In this document: positions 41,334 through 51,062 of the stretch, one piece after another | Layout: each line of letters begins with the position of its first letter | Position numbering within the stretch: position 1 is the first letter of the stretch | NCBI RefSeq assembly: GCF_900218015.1 | Contig: NZ_UFQQ01000003.1 | Span: 62,001-126,000, forward strand | DNA length: 64,000 nucleotides | Source of the DNA: Rhodopseudomonas pentothenatexigens | GTDB lineage: Bacteria > Pseudomonadota > Alphaproteobacteria > Rhizobiales > Xanthobacteraceae | Reading direction: 5' to 3' | The notes under the pieces: model-generated | What the model was told of the DNA's origin: nothing | Databases searched by the model: none | The model's input: the letters and a program-made list of their open reading frames with translations, nothing else | Made by a program: the position numbers and the translations under genes

Positions 41334-42437
41334 ATGAATGCACTAGCCCGACAACCAGCGTCCAACCCTGCGACGCGCCGGCGTTTGTTGCTGGCGTCCG
41401 ATCGTCGCGATCGCAGCGTCGACATTGCGGGCATTCTGTCGAGTGTGGCGGAGGTCGAGACCGTACCGACAGCTCACCTGCCGGACGCGCCGGCGCGCGA
41501 TCTGTCGGGGATCGTGGTCGACATCAATCTGCGGTCGGCCGACAGCGTGCAACTTGTGCGGCGCAAGCTGCTCGGCGGCGCCTATCAGCCGATGCCGCGG
41601 CTGTTCGTGCTCGCCGACGAGTTGCATCACGGTTCGATGCAGGCGTGGGCACTCGGTGCCACCGACACGATCGCCCGCCCGTTCGATCCGCGCGACCTGT
41701 TGCAGCGCGTTCGCTCGGCGTTTCCGGATCCTTCCGAAGACACCGCGACGGCCCGCGCCGAAGCGCTCAGCGACGGTGTCACGGCCGCCCACAAGGTGCT
41801 GGTCAAGATGTTCGAGCGGCTGCACGGCAAGCCGCTGACGTTTCAGGACGTGATGCAGGCGGAGGGTCCGATCCTGAAGGCGATCAGGCGCTCGTCGCTG
41901 CGCGAGTGGCTCGCCACCGTCGGCCGTCATCACGACGAGAGTTACCGACTCTGCCTGTTCGCGACGGGCTTTGCGGTGGCGTTCGCGCAGCATCTCGGCA
42001 TGCGCGAGGAGGATCAGCGCAGGCTGACCCGTGCGGCTCTGTTGTACGATGTCGGCAAAGCCTATGTGGACGTCTCGGCGCTCGACAACCTCGACAATCT
42101 AATCGGCGATACGCTGCGCAAATATCGCGAGCATCCGCGGCTCGGCTACGAGGCGCTGGTCGCCGAAGGAAGCTTCCCGCGCGAGACGCTCGATGTCGTG
42201 CTGCACCATCACGAACTGCTCGATGGGTCGGGCTATCCGGACGGGCTGCACGGCGATCAGGTGGCCGACATCGTCCGGATCACCACCATCGTCGACATCT
42301 TCGCGTCGCTGGTCGCGCCACGCAAGAACCACACCCCGAAGACACCGCTGCAGGCGTTCATCGCGATGGAGAACATGGGCGACAAGATCGATCAGCGCCT
42401 GCTGCAGGCGTTCCGTCCTGTGGCGATGGGCGGCTGA
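41334..42437 (+). CDS. HD-GYP-like protein with N-terminal receiver-like domain, His to Tyr change at the HD motif
   Basis: 367 residues. The N-terminal ~130 residues resemble a response-regulator receiver (RLLLASDRRDRS start, VVDINLRS with a candidate Asp63). The C-terminal HD-GYP domain (about 150-350) has HHDESYR, HHHELLDGSGYPDGL (291-305) and a conserved VDIFASL. The HD pair that normally reads LLHDxGK is LLYDVGK (Tyr238-Asp239), so a metal ligand of the cyclic-di-GMP phosphodiesterase centre is replaced. Such a change could make it a c-di-GMP sensor rather than an enzyme (inference). GTG 41325 is an alternative start. Confidence 0.82.
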   Translation: MNALARQPASNPATRRRLLLASDRRDRSVDIAGILSSVAEVETVPTAHLPDAPARDLSGIVVDINLRSADSVQLVRRKLLGGAYQPMPRLFVLADELHHGSMQAWALGATDTIARPFDPRDLLQRVRSAFPDPSEDTATARAEALSDGVTAAHKVLVKMFERLHGKPLTFQDVMQAEGPILKAIRRSSLREWLATVGRHHDESYRLCLFATGFAVAFAQHLGMREEDQRRLTRAALLYDVGKAYVDVSALDNLDNLIGDTLRKYREHPRLGYEALVAEGSFPRETLDVVLHHHELLDGSGYPDGLHGDQVADIVRITTIVDIFASLVAPRKNHTPKTPLQAFIAMENMGDKIDQRLLQAFRPVAMGG

Positions 42438-42456
42438 TCGGGCTCTGTCAATTCCA

Positions 42457-42540
42457 GGACGCGCGAAGCGGATCGGAATCGCTGCGTCCCGAACCTCGAG
42501 ATTCCGGGTTCGCGCCTCGCGGCGCGCCCCGGAATGACGT
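42457..42540. repeat. intergenic repeat with 'CATTCCGGGGCGCGCC' (reverse strand)
   Basis: Reads CGCGAAGCGGATCGGAATCG, then CCTCGAGATTCCGGGTTCGCGCC and CGGCGCGCCCCGGAATGACG on the plus strand. The inner arms ATTCCGGG and CCCGGAAT are inverted. This is a typical dispersed repeat of the Bradyrhizobium family, found here between convergent genes. Confidence 0.55.
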
Positions 42541-42549
42541 AAGTGACGA

Positions 42550-44136
42550 TTACTCAGTCAGCATTTTGCGGAGTTCGGCCTTCGCCACTTTCTCCAGCGT
42601 GGAGCGCGGCATGTCGTCGACCAAGCGCACTTCGCGCGGTCGCTTGAAGTCGGCGAGCGACGCCGCGCAGGCAGCCGTGATGCGATCGGCGAAATCCGGC
42701 GGCGCCGCGGCGACGCCTCCTTGCGGGATCACGAACACCACCGGCACCTCGTCGAGCATCGGGTGCTTCTTGGCCACCACCGCCGCCTCGCGCACGCCCG
42801 GCACGGTGATCACCACCTGCTCGATCTCGGAGGCCGCGACGTTCTCGCCGCCGACCTTGAGCATGTCCTTGGCGCGGTCGCCGAACCGGATCGCGCCGTG
42901 CTCGAGCAGCGTGACGCGGTCGCCGGTGACGAAGTAACCGAATTCGTCGAAGCTGTCGCGCGTCGCGGATTCGTTGTGGAGATACTCTTTGAACAGCGAC
43001 AGCCCCGGCACGCCCTTGATCAGCAGATTGCCGGTGTCACCGACCTTGGTCGGGGTGCCGTCGTCGCCGACGATGCGAATTGCGTATTCGGGCGCGGCGC
43101 GGCCGATCGACATCGGCGCGTTGGGCTGGTCGGCCTCGGCGATGATGCCGTGGGTGATGGTTTCGGTCATGCCCCACCAGCCGATGGTCTTGATGCCGAA
43201 CGAGGCGAACACCGGAGGATCCGCCACTGCGGTGCCCCACATCCGGAACCGATGCGCGGCCGGCCGCTCCTGGTCGAGCAGCGCCTTCAGGCAGAAGGCG
43301 ATCGTCGAGTTCCAGGTGCAGCCGTGCTCGGTTGCGACCATCCAGTAGCGGCTCGCCGAGAATCGCGGCTGTACCACCACGGAGCCGCCGACCCACAGCG
43401 TCGACAGCATCGAATAGGCCAGCGCGTTGGTGTGGAACAGCGGCAGATACAGAAGGTGCACATCGTCGGCGCGCAGCGTCTGATGCGCGGCGTTGATCTT
43501 GGCGCCCCACAGCGCATTGGCATGGGTCCACAGCACCGCCTTCGGCCGCGACGTGGTGCCCGAGGTGTACTGCACGCTGCACGGTGCCAGCGGATCGGTG
43601 GCGCGGCGCGGCCGGTCGGCACTGTCGCCGAACAGGCTGTCGAAGGAATCCGCCTTGGCGGCCGGCTGCGCAGCGATCGCCGCGCCTGGATCGTGTCCGA
43701 TCACCGCGATCCATTTCAGGTTCTTGCAGTTGGCGGCCACGAGATCGGCATAGGCCGGCTGGGTGATGGCGGCGACCGCGCCGCAATGCGCGGCGAAATA
43801 CTCGATCTCGGCCGCAGCCGAGCGAGTGTTGGTGGTGACCGCGATCGCACCGAGCTCGGTGCAGGCGAACCAGGCGAGCAGAAATTCGACGCAATTGTCG
43901 AGGTGGATCAGAAGGTAGTCGCCCGGCCTGACGCCGCGCTTGACGAGGCCGGCGGCGAGCGCACCGACGCGGTCGTGGAATTCGCCGTAGCTCCAGCTTC
44001 GAGACGGGGCGTCGAACGGCGCCCAGATCACGAACGGATGATCGCGCCGCGCTTCGGCATGCAGCTTCAGCAGCCACGGCACATCCATCCCATCGAACGG
44101 CGTCACCACACCCGGTGCGTCACCATGCAGCGGCAT
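42550..44136 (-). CDS. AMP-dependent acyl-CoA synthetase
   Basis: Adenylate-forming acyl-CoA ligase of 528 residues from ATG 44136, which has a strong GGGGAGGG ribosome binding site; the upstream frame extension is dropped. P-loop-like motif YTSGTTSRPKA, aromatic-pocket motif GWWGMTETITHG, and the late motifs YFVTGDR and RAKDMLKVGGENVAASEIE are all present. Carboxylic-acid substrate unknown (crotonobetaine/carnitine- or long-chain-like ligases look similar). Confidence 0.92.
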   Translation of the reverse strand: MPLHGDAPGVVTPFDGMDVPWLLKLHAEARRDHPFVIWAPFDAPSRSWSYGEFHDRVGALAAGLVKRGVRPGDYLLIHLDNCVEFLLAWFACTELGAIAVTTNTRSAAAEIEYFAAHCGAVAAITQPAYADLVAANCKNLKWIAVIGHDPGAAIAAQPAAKADSFDSLFGDSADRPRRATDPLAPCSVQYTSGTTSRPKAVLWTHANALWGAKINAAHQTLRADDVHLLYLPLFHTNALAYSMLSTLWVGGSVVVQPRFSASRYWMVATEHGCTWNSTIAFCLKALLDQERPAAHRFRMWGTAVADPPVFASFGIKTIGWWGMTETITHGIIAEADQPNAPMSIGRAAPEYAIRIVGDDGTPTKVGDTGNLLIKGVPGLSLFKEYLHNESATRDSFDEFGYFVTGDRVTLLEHGAIRFGDRAKDMLKVGGENVAASEIEQVVITVPGVREAAVVAKKHPMLDEVPVVFVIPQGGVAAAPPDFADRITAACAASLADFKRPREVRLVDDMPRSTLEKVAKAELRKMLTE

Positions 44137-44420
44137 ATTCCCTCCCCTATACGATTCTGTCGGCGCATTCGCGCTGTTGTTGTCGCTTGGCAGGCGGCGG
44201 ATCTGCCGCTTGCGTCGTGTTGTCGCGATGTTTGCCACTCGGAGGCCGCCTGCGCAATCGACCAGGGCGCGCGGCGCGATGCGTCACGCGCAAGGCTCGA
44301 AGACTTCAGCGCGATCGGCTGCGTCGCAACGCCTCAGTGAAGGATTTGTGAATCGATATCCGGAACGTCGCCGCGCTGCACTCGTTCATCCGCATATCGA
44401 CCACGACAGAGGAGAACGAG

Positions 44421-44699
44421 ATGCGATATTTGGCAATGGCGGCAATCGCGGTCGGCGCGCTGGGCGCGTCGCAACTGATCGACGCTAAGCCGGCGCAGGC
44501 GACGGTGAACTATCCGTACTGCATGCAGGGCGCGCTGCAGGGCTATCCTGGTGACTGCAACTACTCGACCTTTGCATCGTGCCGCTACACCGCGAACGGC
44601 ACTGGTGGCAACTGTGTCGCGAATCCGCGCTACAGCGCATGGGATCGCGGCTACGACAGCTACGGCTATGCGCCGGCCAATGATTATCCGGTCTATTGA
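44421..44699 (+). CDS. small secreted DUF3551-type protein
   Basis: 92-residue secreted protein common in Bradyrhizobium relatives. The signal peptide (MRYLAMAAIAVGALGASQL) is cleaved near AKPAQA. The mature part has the family layout NYPYCMQG, GDCNYSTFASCRYTANGTGGNC with four Cys that probably form disulfides. It is Tyr-rich at the end. ATG 44421 follows GGAGAACGAG. Function unknown. Confidence 0.85.
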   Translation: MRYLAMAAIAVGALGASQLIDAKPAQATVNYPYCMQGALQGYPGDCNYSTFASCRYTANGTGGNCVANPRYSAWDRGYDSYGYAPANDYPVY

Positions 44700-44732
44700 T
44701 CGGTTCGCGGAGACTTAGCAGGAGCGCGGTGA

Positions 44733-44960
44733 CTAAAGGCCGCGCTCCTTGCGGCTGAAGTTCGACAAATGCCCCTCGCGCGCCGCTTGGGCGCGTGCGG
44801 CTTTGATCAGACCCTTGCTCTTGCCGGGCGGGGCCGGGCGCGACACCAGCCGCTCCATCCGCCGGCTGCCGCAGGCCGGGCAGGGCGGCTTGTCGTCGAA
44901 CCCGACCAGCAATTCGCAGTCCTTGTCGCATTGCTTACAATGGAAGCCGTAAAGCGGCAT
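44733..44960 (-). CDS. FmdB-like zinc ribbon protein
   Basis: 75 residues. It starts MPLYGFHCKQCDKDCELLV, and a second Cys pair is in PPCPACGSRRMERLVSRP, which gives a rubredoxin/FmdB-type zinc ribbon. A basic tail follows. Start ATG 44960. Possibly a transcription-associated small regulator; function unknown. Confidence 0.85.
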   Translation of the reverse strand: MPLYGFHCKQCDKDCELLVGFDDKPPCPACGSRRMERLVSRPAPPGKSKGLIKAARAQAAREGHLSNFSRKERGL

Positions 44961-45030
44961 CGCGACACCTCCTGAACTCCGTCAGGAGAGGCTTTGCAGG
45001 ATCCGGACCAGTTCCTTGCAAAGGCGCCGG

Positions 45031-46881
45031 CTAGCGCCGCTCCCCGATCACCGCGAGCAACTCGGCCCCGTAGTGCTCAAGCTTCTTGTCGCCAATCCCC
45101 GGGATGCCGCGCAGTTCGTCCAGAGTCCGCGGCTTGGCGGCCGCAAGACCGTCGAGGGTGGCATCGTGCAGCACCACATAGGCCGGGACACCGCGTTGGC
45201 GCGCTACCCCGGCGCGCCAGGCTTTCAGAGCCGCGAACAACTCCGGATCGCCGCTGGTTTCGCGCGGCGCGCCGCCAGCCAGATCGCCGCGGCGGGATTT
45301 CGCTCGCGGCGGACGGCCGGTCTGTTCGCGCAGCATCACCTGGGTTTCGCCCTTGAGCACCGCCCGTGAGGTCTCGGTCAGCTTCAAGGCGCCGAATGCC
45401 TCGCTGTCCGGCACCAGATGGCCGAGCGACACCAGTTGGCGGATCACCGCGCGCCATTGTTTCTCGTTGAACTCGCCGCCGATGCCGAAAACCGACAGTT
45501 TGTCGTGGCCGAATTGAGCGACGCGATCAGTCAGCCGGCCGAGCAGCACGTCGATCAGGTGCTGGGCGCCGAACCGCTGCCCGGTGCGATAGGCGCAGGA
45601 CAAAAGCTTCTGCGCCGGCACGGTGCCGTCGATCACCTTCGGCGGGGTGAGGCAGTTGTCGCAATTGCCGCAGCTCTCGTGTTGCGCCGTCTCGCCGAAA
45701 TAGCCGAGCAGCCGGGTGCGGCGGCAGCCGGTGGATTCGCACAGGCCGACCAGGGCGTCGAGCTTGCCCATCGAGACCCGCTTGAACGCGTCGGAGCCAG
45801 AGCTTTCGTCGATCATCCGGCGCTGCTGGACGATGTCGGACAGCCCATAGGCCATCCAGGCATCGGACGGCTTGCCGTCGCGGCCGGCGCGTCCGGTTTC
45901 CTGGTAATACGCCTCGATGCTCTTGGGCAGGTCGAGATGGGCGACGAAGCGGACGTCCGGCTTGTCGATCCCCATGCCGAACGCGATGGTAGCGACGATC
46001 ACGATGCCGTCCTCGTTGAGGAAGCGGTCCTGATTGCGCGCGCGAATGTCGGCCGGTAGCCCGGCGTGATACGGCAGCGCGGTGAGCCCGGACCTGCTCA
46101 GCGTCTCGGCGATGTCCTCGACCTTGGCGCGCGACAGGCAATACACCACGCCGGATTGGCCGCGGTGGCGTTCGTCGATGAAGGCTTTGAGCTGGGCCGG
46201 TGCGTTCTGCTTGTCGACGATGCTGTAGCGGATGTTCGGCCGGTCGAAGCTCGACACGAAGCACGGCGCATCGGTCAGCGCCAGCCGCTCTGCGATCTCG
46301 CGGCGGGTCAGCGCATCGGCGGTCGCGGTCAGCGCGATCCGCGGCACATTCGGAAATTTCTCGGCGATCGCCGAGAGGCCGACATATTCGGGCCGGAAGT
46401 CGTGGCCCCATTGCGACACGCAATGCGCCTCGTCGATCGCGAACAGCGCGATCTTCGCCCGCGCCAGCAGGCCGAGGCAGCGCGGCGTCAGCAGCCGCTC
46501 CGGCGCGACATAGAGCAGGTCGAGCTCGCCTTTCAGCAGTTGCTGCTCGATCGCATTCGCCTCGTCGTAGGACAATGCCGAATTCAGCGCCGCGGCGCGC
46601 ACGCCGCTCTCCAGCAGCCCGGCCACTTGGTCGCGCATCAACGCGATCAGCGGCGACACCACCACGCCGCAGCCGTCGCGCAGCAGCGCCGGCAACTGAT
46701 AGCACAGCGACTTACCGCCGCCGGTCGGCATCAGCACCAGCGCATCGCCGCCATCGGCGACATGCCGCACGATCGCCTCCTGCTGGCCGCGGAACGACGA
46801 CATGCCGAACACATGGTTCAGCGTCGACAGCATCCGAGCGTCGAGTTCGTCGTCGGTTTCGCGGGGCGCGGTGCGGGTCAT
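45031..46881 (-). CDS. recQ: ATP-dependent DNA helicase RecQ
   Basis: 3'-5' helicase of 616 residues for recombination and repair. Walker A MPTGGGKSLCYQLP, DEAH-type box AIDEAHCVSQWGHDFRPEY, and motif VI YYQETGRAGRDGKPSDA. The zinc-binding region CESTGCRRTRLLGYFGE... ESCGNCDNC has four Cys. The RQC and C-terminal HRDC (about 535-616) domains are present. Single gene with no obvious operon. Confidence 0.97.
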   Translation of the reverse strand: MTRTAPRETDDELDARMLSTLNHVFGMSSFRGQQEAIVRHVADGGDALVLMPTGGGKSLCYQLPALLRDGCGVVVSPLIALMRDQVAGLLESGVRAAALNSALSYDEANAIEQQLLKGELDLLYVAPERLLTPRCLGLLARAKIALFAIDEAHCVSQWGHDFRPEYVGLSAIAEKFPNVPRIALTATADALTRREIAERLALTDAPCFVSSFDRPNIRYSIVDKQNAPAQLKAFIDERHRGQSGVVYCLSRAKVEDIAETLSRSGLTALPYHAGLPADIRARNQDRFLNEDGIVIVATIAFGMGIDKPDVRFVAHLDLPKSIEAYYQETGRAGRDGKPSDAWMAYGLSDIVQQRRMIDESSGSDAFKRVSMGKLDALVGLCESTGCRRTRLLGYFGETAQHESCGNCDNCLTPPKVIDGTVPAQKLLSCAYRTGQRFGAQHLIDVLLGRLTDRVAQFGHDKLSVFGIGGEFNEKQWRAVIRQLVSLGHLVPDSEAFGALKLTETSRAVLKGETQVMLREQTGRPPRAKSRRGDLAGGAPRETSGDPELFAALKAWRAGVARQRGVPAYVVLHDATLDGLAAAKPRTLDELRGIPGIGDKKLEHYGAELLAVIGERR

Positions 46882-47026
46882 CGGAGCGGGCGGGGGAGCG
46901 GGGACATGAGGTCCCTATAGCCCATTCTCACCGATTCTGCCCATGAGGCAGCGACTCTCCCCCGGCACAGCGCGCCCCCGCTCCCACAAGCGGGAGAGGC
47001 AGTGCGCCGTGCTGCGACGCTCCGCC

Positions 47027-48577
47027 TCAAACGATTCGACTGTTCTTGTTACCCCAATATTTGTCGCGCAGCAGGCGCTTGTAGAGTTTGCCGGTGGGCA
47101 GGCGCGGCATTTCGTCGGTGAAGTCGATCGAGCGCGGTACTTTCTGGCGCGACAGCGATTGGGCGCAGAACGCCAGCAGTTCCTGCTCCAGCTCGGCACC
47201 GGCGGCCACACCCTCGACCGGCTGCACCACCGCTTTCACCTCCTCACCGAGATCTTCGTTCGGCACGCCGAACACCGCGGCGTCCGCCACTTTGGGGTGG
47301 GTGATCAGGAGGTTCTCGCACTCCTGCGGATAGATGTTCACGCCGCCGGAGATGATCATGAAGGTGGCGCGGTCGGTGAGGTGCAGATAGCCGTCATCGT
47401 CGACATAGCCGACGTCGCCGACGGTGCTCATGCTGCCGTCTTGGGATCGGGCTTCCTGGGTCTTCTTCGGGTCGTTGAAATACTCGAACGGCGTCGCGGT
47501 CTTGAACCAGATCTGGCCGGGCGTGCCTTTCGGGCACGGCTTCATGCCGTCGTCGAGAATATGCAGGTCGCCGAACATCACCTTGCCGACGGTGCCGCGA
47601 TGCGCCAGCCATTCGGCGCTGTTGCAGGCGGTGAAGCCGAGGCCTTCGGTGGCGCCGTAATATTCGTGGATGATCGGCCCCCACCATTCGATCATCTGTT
47701 CCTTCACCTGCGGCGGGCAGGGCGCCGCGGCATGGATCGCGACCTCCAGGGTGGACAGACCGTAGCGCTTGCGGACCTCCTCGGGCAGCTTCAGCATCCG
47801 CGAGAACATCGTCGGCACGAGCTGGCTGTGCGTCACCTTGTACTTCTCGATCAGCGCCAGATACTGCTCCGGATCGAAATGCTCCATGATGACCACGGTG
47901 CCGCCCACCCGGATGGTGAGGCCGACCGCCGCCTGCGGCGCCGAGTGATACAGCGGCGCCGGCGACAGGTAGATCATGCCGTCGCGATACTTCCACAGCA
48001 TGTTGAGGAAGTGGAACAGCGGCAGCGGCTCGGACGGCGGCTGCTCCGGCAGCGGCCGCAGGATGCCCTTCGGCCGGCCGGTGGTGCCGGACGAATACAG
48101 CATCGCGGTGCCGAGGCTTTCGTCGGCGATCGGCGTGCCCGGCAGATCCTTGGTCGCTTCGGCGAGCCCGACGATCCGTTCGCTCTCGCCGTCGCCGTCG
48201 ACGACCACGCACAGCGTGACGTTGGGACATTCCTTCAGGGCCTCGCGGGCGACGTCGAGCTTGGCCTTCGAGGTGATTAGCGCGCGGGATTCGCTGTTGG
48301 TCAGGATGTAGGCGAGCTCGGCCGGCGTCAGATAGGAATTGACGCAGGTGTAGTAACAGCCGCTGCGCTCGCCGGCGCCGCACGCCTCGATGTAGCGATT
48401 GTTGTTCTCCATGAAGATCGAATAATGGTCGAGCCGCCGCAGGCCATGATTGCGCAGCAGATGCGCCAGACGGTTGCTGCGGGCTTCGAGCTCCGCATAG
48501 CTCACGGTCTCGCCGGTCGAGGCCATGATGAAGGCGGGATGGTCGGGACGGGTCTTCGCGAACTGGCCGGGATACAT
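47027..48577 (-). CDS. AMP-dependent acyl-CoA synthetase
   Basis: 516-residue adenylate-forming ligase. ATG 48577 is chosen over 48634 because GAGGAG lies just upstream and the family begins MYPGQFAKTRPDHPAFI. Motifs: YSSGTTGRPKGILRP, YYGATEGLGFTAC, YLHLTDRATFMIISGGVNIYPQECE and the C-terminal PRLPTGKLYKRLLRD with the catalytic Lys. Resembles long-chain or aryl acyl-CoA synthetases of FadD type. Substrate unknown. Confidence 0.92.
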   Translation of the reverse strand: MYPGQFAKTRPDHPAFIMASTGETVSYAELEARSNRLAHLLRNHGLRRLDHYSIFMENNNRYIEACGAGERSGCYYTCVNSYLTPAELAYILTNSESRALITSKAKLDVAREALKECPNVTLCVVVDGDGESERIVGLAEATKDLPGTPIADESLGTAMLYSSGTTGRPKGILRPLPEQPPSEPLPLFHFLNMLWKYRDGMIYLSPAPLYHSAPQAAVGLTIRVGGTVVIMEHFDPEQYLALIEKYKVTHSQLVPTMFSRMLKLPEEVRKRYGLSTLEVAIHAAAPCPPQVKEQMIEWWGPIIHEYYGATEGLGFTACNSAEWLAHRGTVGKVMFGDLHILDDGMKPCPKGTPGQIWFKTATPFEYFNDPKKTQEARSQDGSMSTVGDVGYVDDDGYLHLTDRATFMIISGGVNIYPQECENLLITHPKVADAAVFGVPNEDLGEEVKAVVQPVEGVAAGAELEQELLAFCAQSLSRQKVPRSIDFTDEMPRLPTGKLYKRLLRDKYWGNKNSRIV

Positions 48578-48641
48578 CGTTCTCCTCGTGCTGATGCGTG
48601 CCTGAGTTTCTGGTTTTTTGAACGGTTCAGTCATTCGCCGC

Positions 48642-48724
48642 CGTCATTGCGAGGAGGCGAAGCCGACGAAGCAACCCAGCTCGGTGCACCGGGCTTCTGG
48701 ATTGCTTCGCTGCACTCGCAATGC
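48642..48724. repeat. palindromic repeat 'CATTGCGAGGAGGCGAAG', copy 1
   Basis: Begins CGTCATTGCGAGGAGGCGAAG and ends with TGGATTGCTTCGCTGCACTC plus GCAATGC. The ends are inverted copies. A closely related copy lies at 51063-51145. Confidence 0.65.
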
Positions 48725-48750
48725 CGGCCCCCTCTTGGTGGATGCGGTGA

Positions 48751-49893
48751 CTACGCTGCCATCTCCAAAATCTCTCGCACCTGCGCCGGCCCTTCGATGG
48801 TGCGCGGATTGCGCGGCACCCAGGGCGTGCCCATCGCCTGGGTGGCGATCCGCTCGAAATGTTCGGGGCCGACATTCACCTCGCGCAAGCTGCGCGGCAT
48901 GCCGAGCACCCGGATCAGCGCATCGAGCACGTCGCCGGCGTCTTCGCCGGCATGGCCCATCGCGGCGGCGACCAGCGCCTGACGGTCGTGATTGGCGGCC
49001 TTGTTCCAGCGCATCACCGCCGGCAGCATGATGCAGGAGGTGTGGCCGTGTGGCACGTCGAACACAGCGCCGAGCACGTAGCCGATGCCGTGGCTGGCGC
49101 CCATTGGAACGCCGGCCGACAGCGCGCCCATCGACAGCCAGGTGCCGATCTGACAGTCGAGCCGGGCGTCGAGATCGGTCGGGTCGGCCTTCACCCGCGG
49201 CAGCCCGGCTGCCAGCATCGCGAGGCCGCGCAGCGCCTGGGCGTCGCCGTAAGGATGCGCCTCGCGCGAGCAGATCGCCTCGACGCAGTGATCGACCGCG
49301 CGGATGCCGGTCGACAGAAACAGCCATTCCGGCGTGTGCAGCGTAATCGTCGGATCGAGGATCGCGGCGCGCGGCATCACCAGCGGATGGGCGAACTTCT
49401 CCTTGACCCGCGTCGCCTCGTTGGTAACGCCGGCTATCGCGCTGAACTCGCCGCCCGAGATCGTGGTCGGCACGCTGATCTGCCGCACTTTCGGCGCGAC
49501 CGGCGATGCCTGATTGGCGACGCGGTCCATGTCGGCGGTGGTTCTGATGTCGTTGGCGAGGCAGATCTGCACCGCTTTGGCGCCGTCGGTGATCGAGCCG
49601 CCGCCGATGGTGACGACGAGGTCGGCCTGGATGGCGCGGGCCTGTTCGGTGGCGGCGATCACTGCTGCGCGCGGCGTATGCGCCGGCATCGCGTCGAACA
49701 CCCCGGCGCAACGGCCGCCGAGCGCGTCCTTGATCTTGGCGATTTCGTCGGTGGTGCGGTTCAGCGTGCCCGACACCATCAGCAGCGCGCGCTGCGCGCC
49801 GATCCGGTCGAGCTGTTCGGTGACGGCGGCCGCAGCCGGCTGGCCGTAGACGACCTCCTCCATGGCGCCGAACACGACGCGTCCCGTGATCAC
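48751..49893 (-). CDS. iron-containing alcohol dehydrogenase / maleylacetate reductase family
   Basis: 380-residue group III alcohol dehydrogenase. It has the NAD-binding GGGSITDGAKAV and the metal ligands in AVDHCVEA, SHGIGY and PHGHTSC. Best general likeness is to maleylacetate reductase-type enzymes (2-helix pattern starting RVVFGAMEEV), but no aromatic-cleavage genes are next to it, so the substrate stays open. Start ATG 49893. Confidence 0.85.
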   Translation of the reverse strand: MITGRVVFGAMEEVVYGQPAAAAVTEQLDRIGAQRALLMVSGTLNRTTDEIAKIKDALGGRCAGVFDAMPAHTPRAAVIAATEQARAIQADLVVTIGGGSITDGAKAVQICLANDIRTTADMDRVANQASPVAPKVRQISVPTTISGGEFSAIAGVTNEATRVKEKFAHPLVMPRAAILDPTITLHTPEWLFLSTGIRAVDHCVEAICSREAHPYGDAQALRGLAMLAAGLPRVKADPTDLDARLDCQIGTWLSMGALSAGVPMGASHGIGYVLGAVFDVPHGHTSCIMLPAVMRWNKAANHDRQALVAAAMGHAGEDAGDVLDALIRVLGMPRSLREVNVGPEHFERIATQAMGTPWVPRNPRTIEGPAQVREILEMAA

Positions 49894-50181
49894 GTTGTTT
49901 CACTCCCGGTTGGCCGCTTTTGCGTGGCCTTAGCGATGATCCTAATCCGATCGTCGCAGCTTCGGGAACAGGAAAATTCGTCGCGGCGGCGCCCCATGTC
50001 GGTTCGCAGTGGGGGGCGGCCAGCGCGGTAAGATAAGACGTTTGGCTGATCCGCCGTCGTAAGGGGTTGTCGCTGCCCCGCCCGCATGTTGAATGCGGCG
50101 GCAGAATTTGTTGTGACGCGTTTTCTTCACGCGAACCGGTGACCATTTCGCGCGGAAACGCTGTCGTCGGGGAGACAATCC

Positions 50182-51057
50182 ATGACCAAGGCCGTGCTCG
50201 GCATTATCGGCGGCTCCGGAATCTACGATTTGCCGGGGCTGGAAGACGTCCGTGAGGAAGCGATCGCGAGCCCGTGGGGCGAGCCGTCTTCCGCGGTGCG
50301 GCGCGGCAATATCGCCGGTCTGCCGATCGTGTTCATGCCGCGCCACGACAAGGGCCACCGGCTGTCGCCCTCCGACATCAACTACCGTGCCAATATCGAC
50401 GTGCTGAAACGCGCCGGGGTCACCGACCTGATCTCGCTGTCGGCCTGCGGCTCGTTCAAGGAAGAACTGCCGCCCGGCACCTTCGTGCTGGTCGATCAGT
50501 TCGTCGACCGCACCTACAAGCGCGAAAGCTCGTTCTTCGGCAAAGGCTGCGTCGCCCACGTGTCGATGGCGCACCCGGTGAGCCCGCGGCTGCGCATCCA
50601 TCTTGCGGCCGCCGCGGACGCGGAGGGCATTCCGGTGGCGCGCGGCGGCACTTATCTCTGCATGGAAGGGCCGCAGTTCTCCAGCTATGCGGAGAGCATG
50701 ACCTACAAGCAGCTTGGCTATTCGGTGATCGGCATGACCAACATGCCGGAGGCCAAGCTCGCCCGCGAGGCGGAAATCTGCTACGCGACGGTGGCGATGG
50801 TCACCGATTTCGACTGCTGGCACCCGGACCACGACGCCGTCACGGTGCAGGACATCGTCCGGGTTCTGACCTCCAACGCCGAGAAGGCCAAGAGCCTGGT
50901 GGCGCGGCTGGCACAGGACTTCCCGCGCGAGCACGAGGAATGCCCGATCGGCTCCGACCGCGCCCTCGACGCCGCCTTCATCACCGCGCCAGAAGCGCGC
51001 GATCCGGAACTGCTGAAGAAGCTCGACGCGGTGGCCGGGCGGGTTCTGAAGGCGTAA
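50182..51057 (+). CDS. mtnP: S-methyl-5'-thioadenosine phosphorylase
   Basis: 291-residue purine-nucleoside phosphorylase superfamily enzyme. It splits methylthioadenosine into adenine and methylthioribose 1-phosphate. Motifs: IGGSGIYDLPG at the start, FMPRHDKGHRLSPSDINYRANI, CMEGPQFSSYAES and NMPEAKLAREAEICY with the phosphate- and purine-site residues. ATG 50182 follows GGGGAGA. Immediately upstream of mtnA, the next step. Confidence 0.96.
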   Translation: MTKAVLGIIGGSGIYDLPGLEDVREEAIASPWGEPSSAVRRGNIAGLPIVFMPRHDKGHRLSPSDINYRANIDVLKRAGVTDLISLSACGSFKEELPPGTFVLVDQFVDRTYKRESSFFGKGCVAHVSMAHPVSPRLRIHLAAAADAEGIPVARGGTYLCMEGPQFSSYAESMTYKQLGYSVIGMTNMPEAKLAREAEICYATVAMVTDFDCWHPDHDAVTVQDIVRVLTSNAEKAKSLVARLAQDFPREHEECPIGSDRALDAAFITAPEARDPELLKKLDAVAGRVLKA

Positions 51058-51062
51058 ACCGC

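Noticed and set aside
49894-50181. SAM-responsive riboswitch before mtnP
   Set aside because: Looked for conserved SAM-I or SAM-II cores because of the substrate link; none was recognised.
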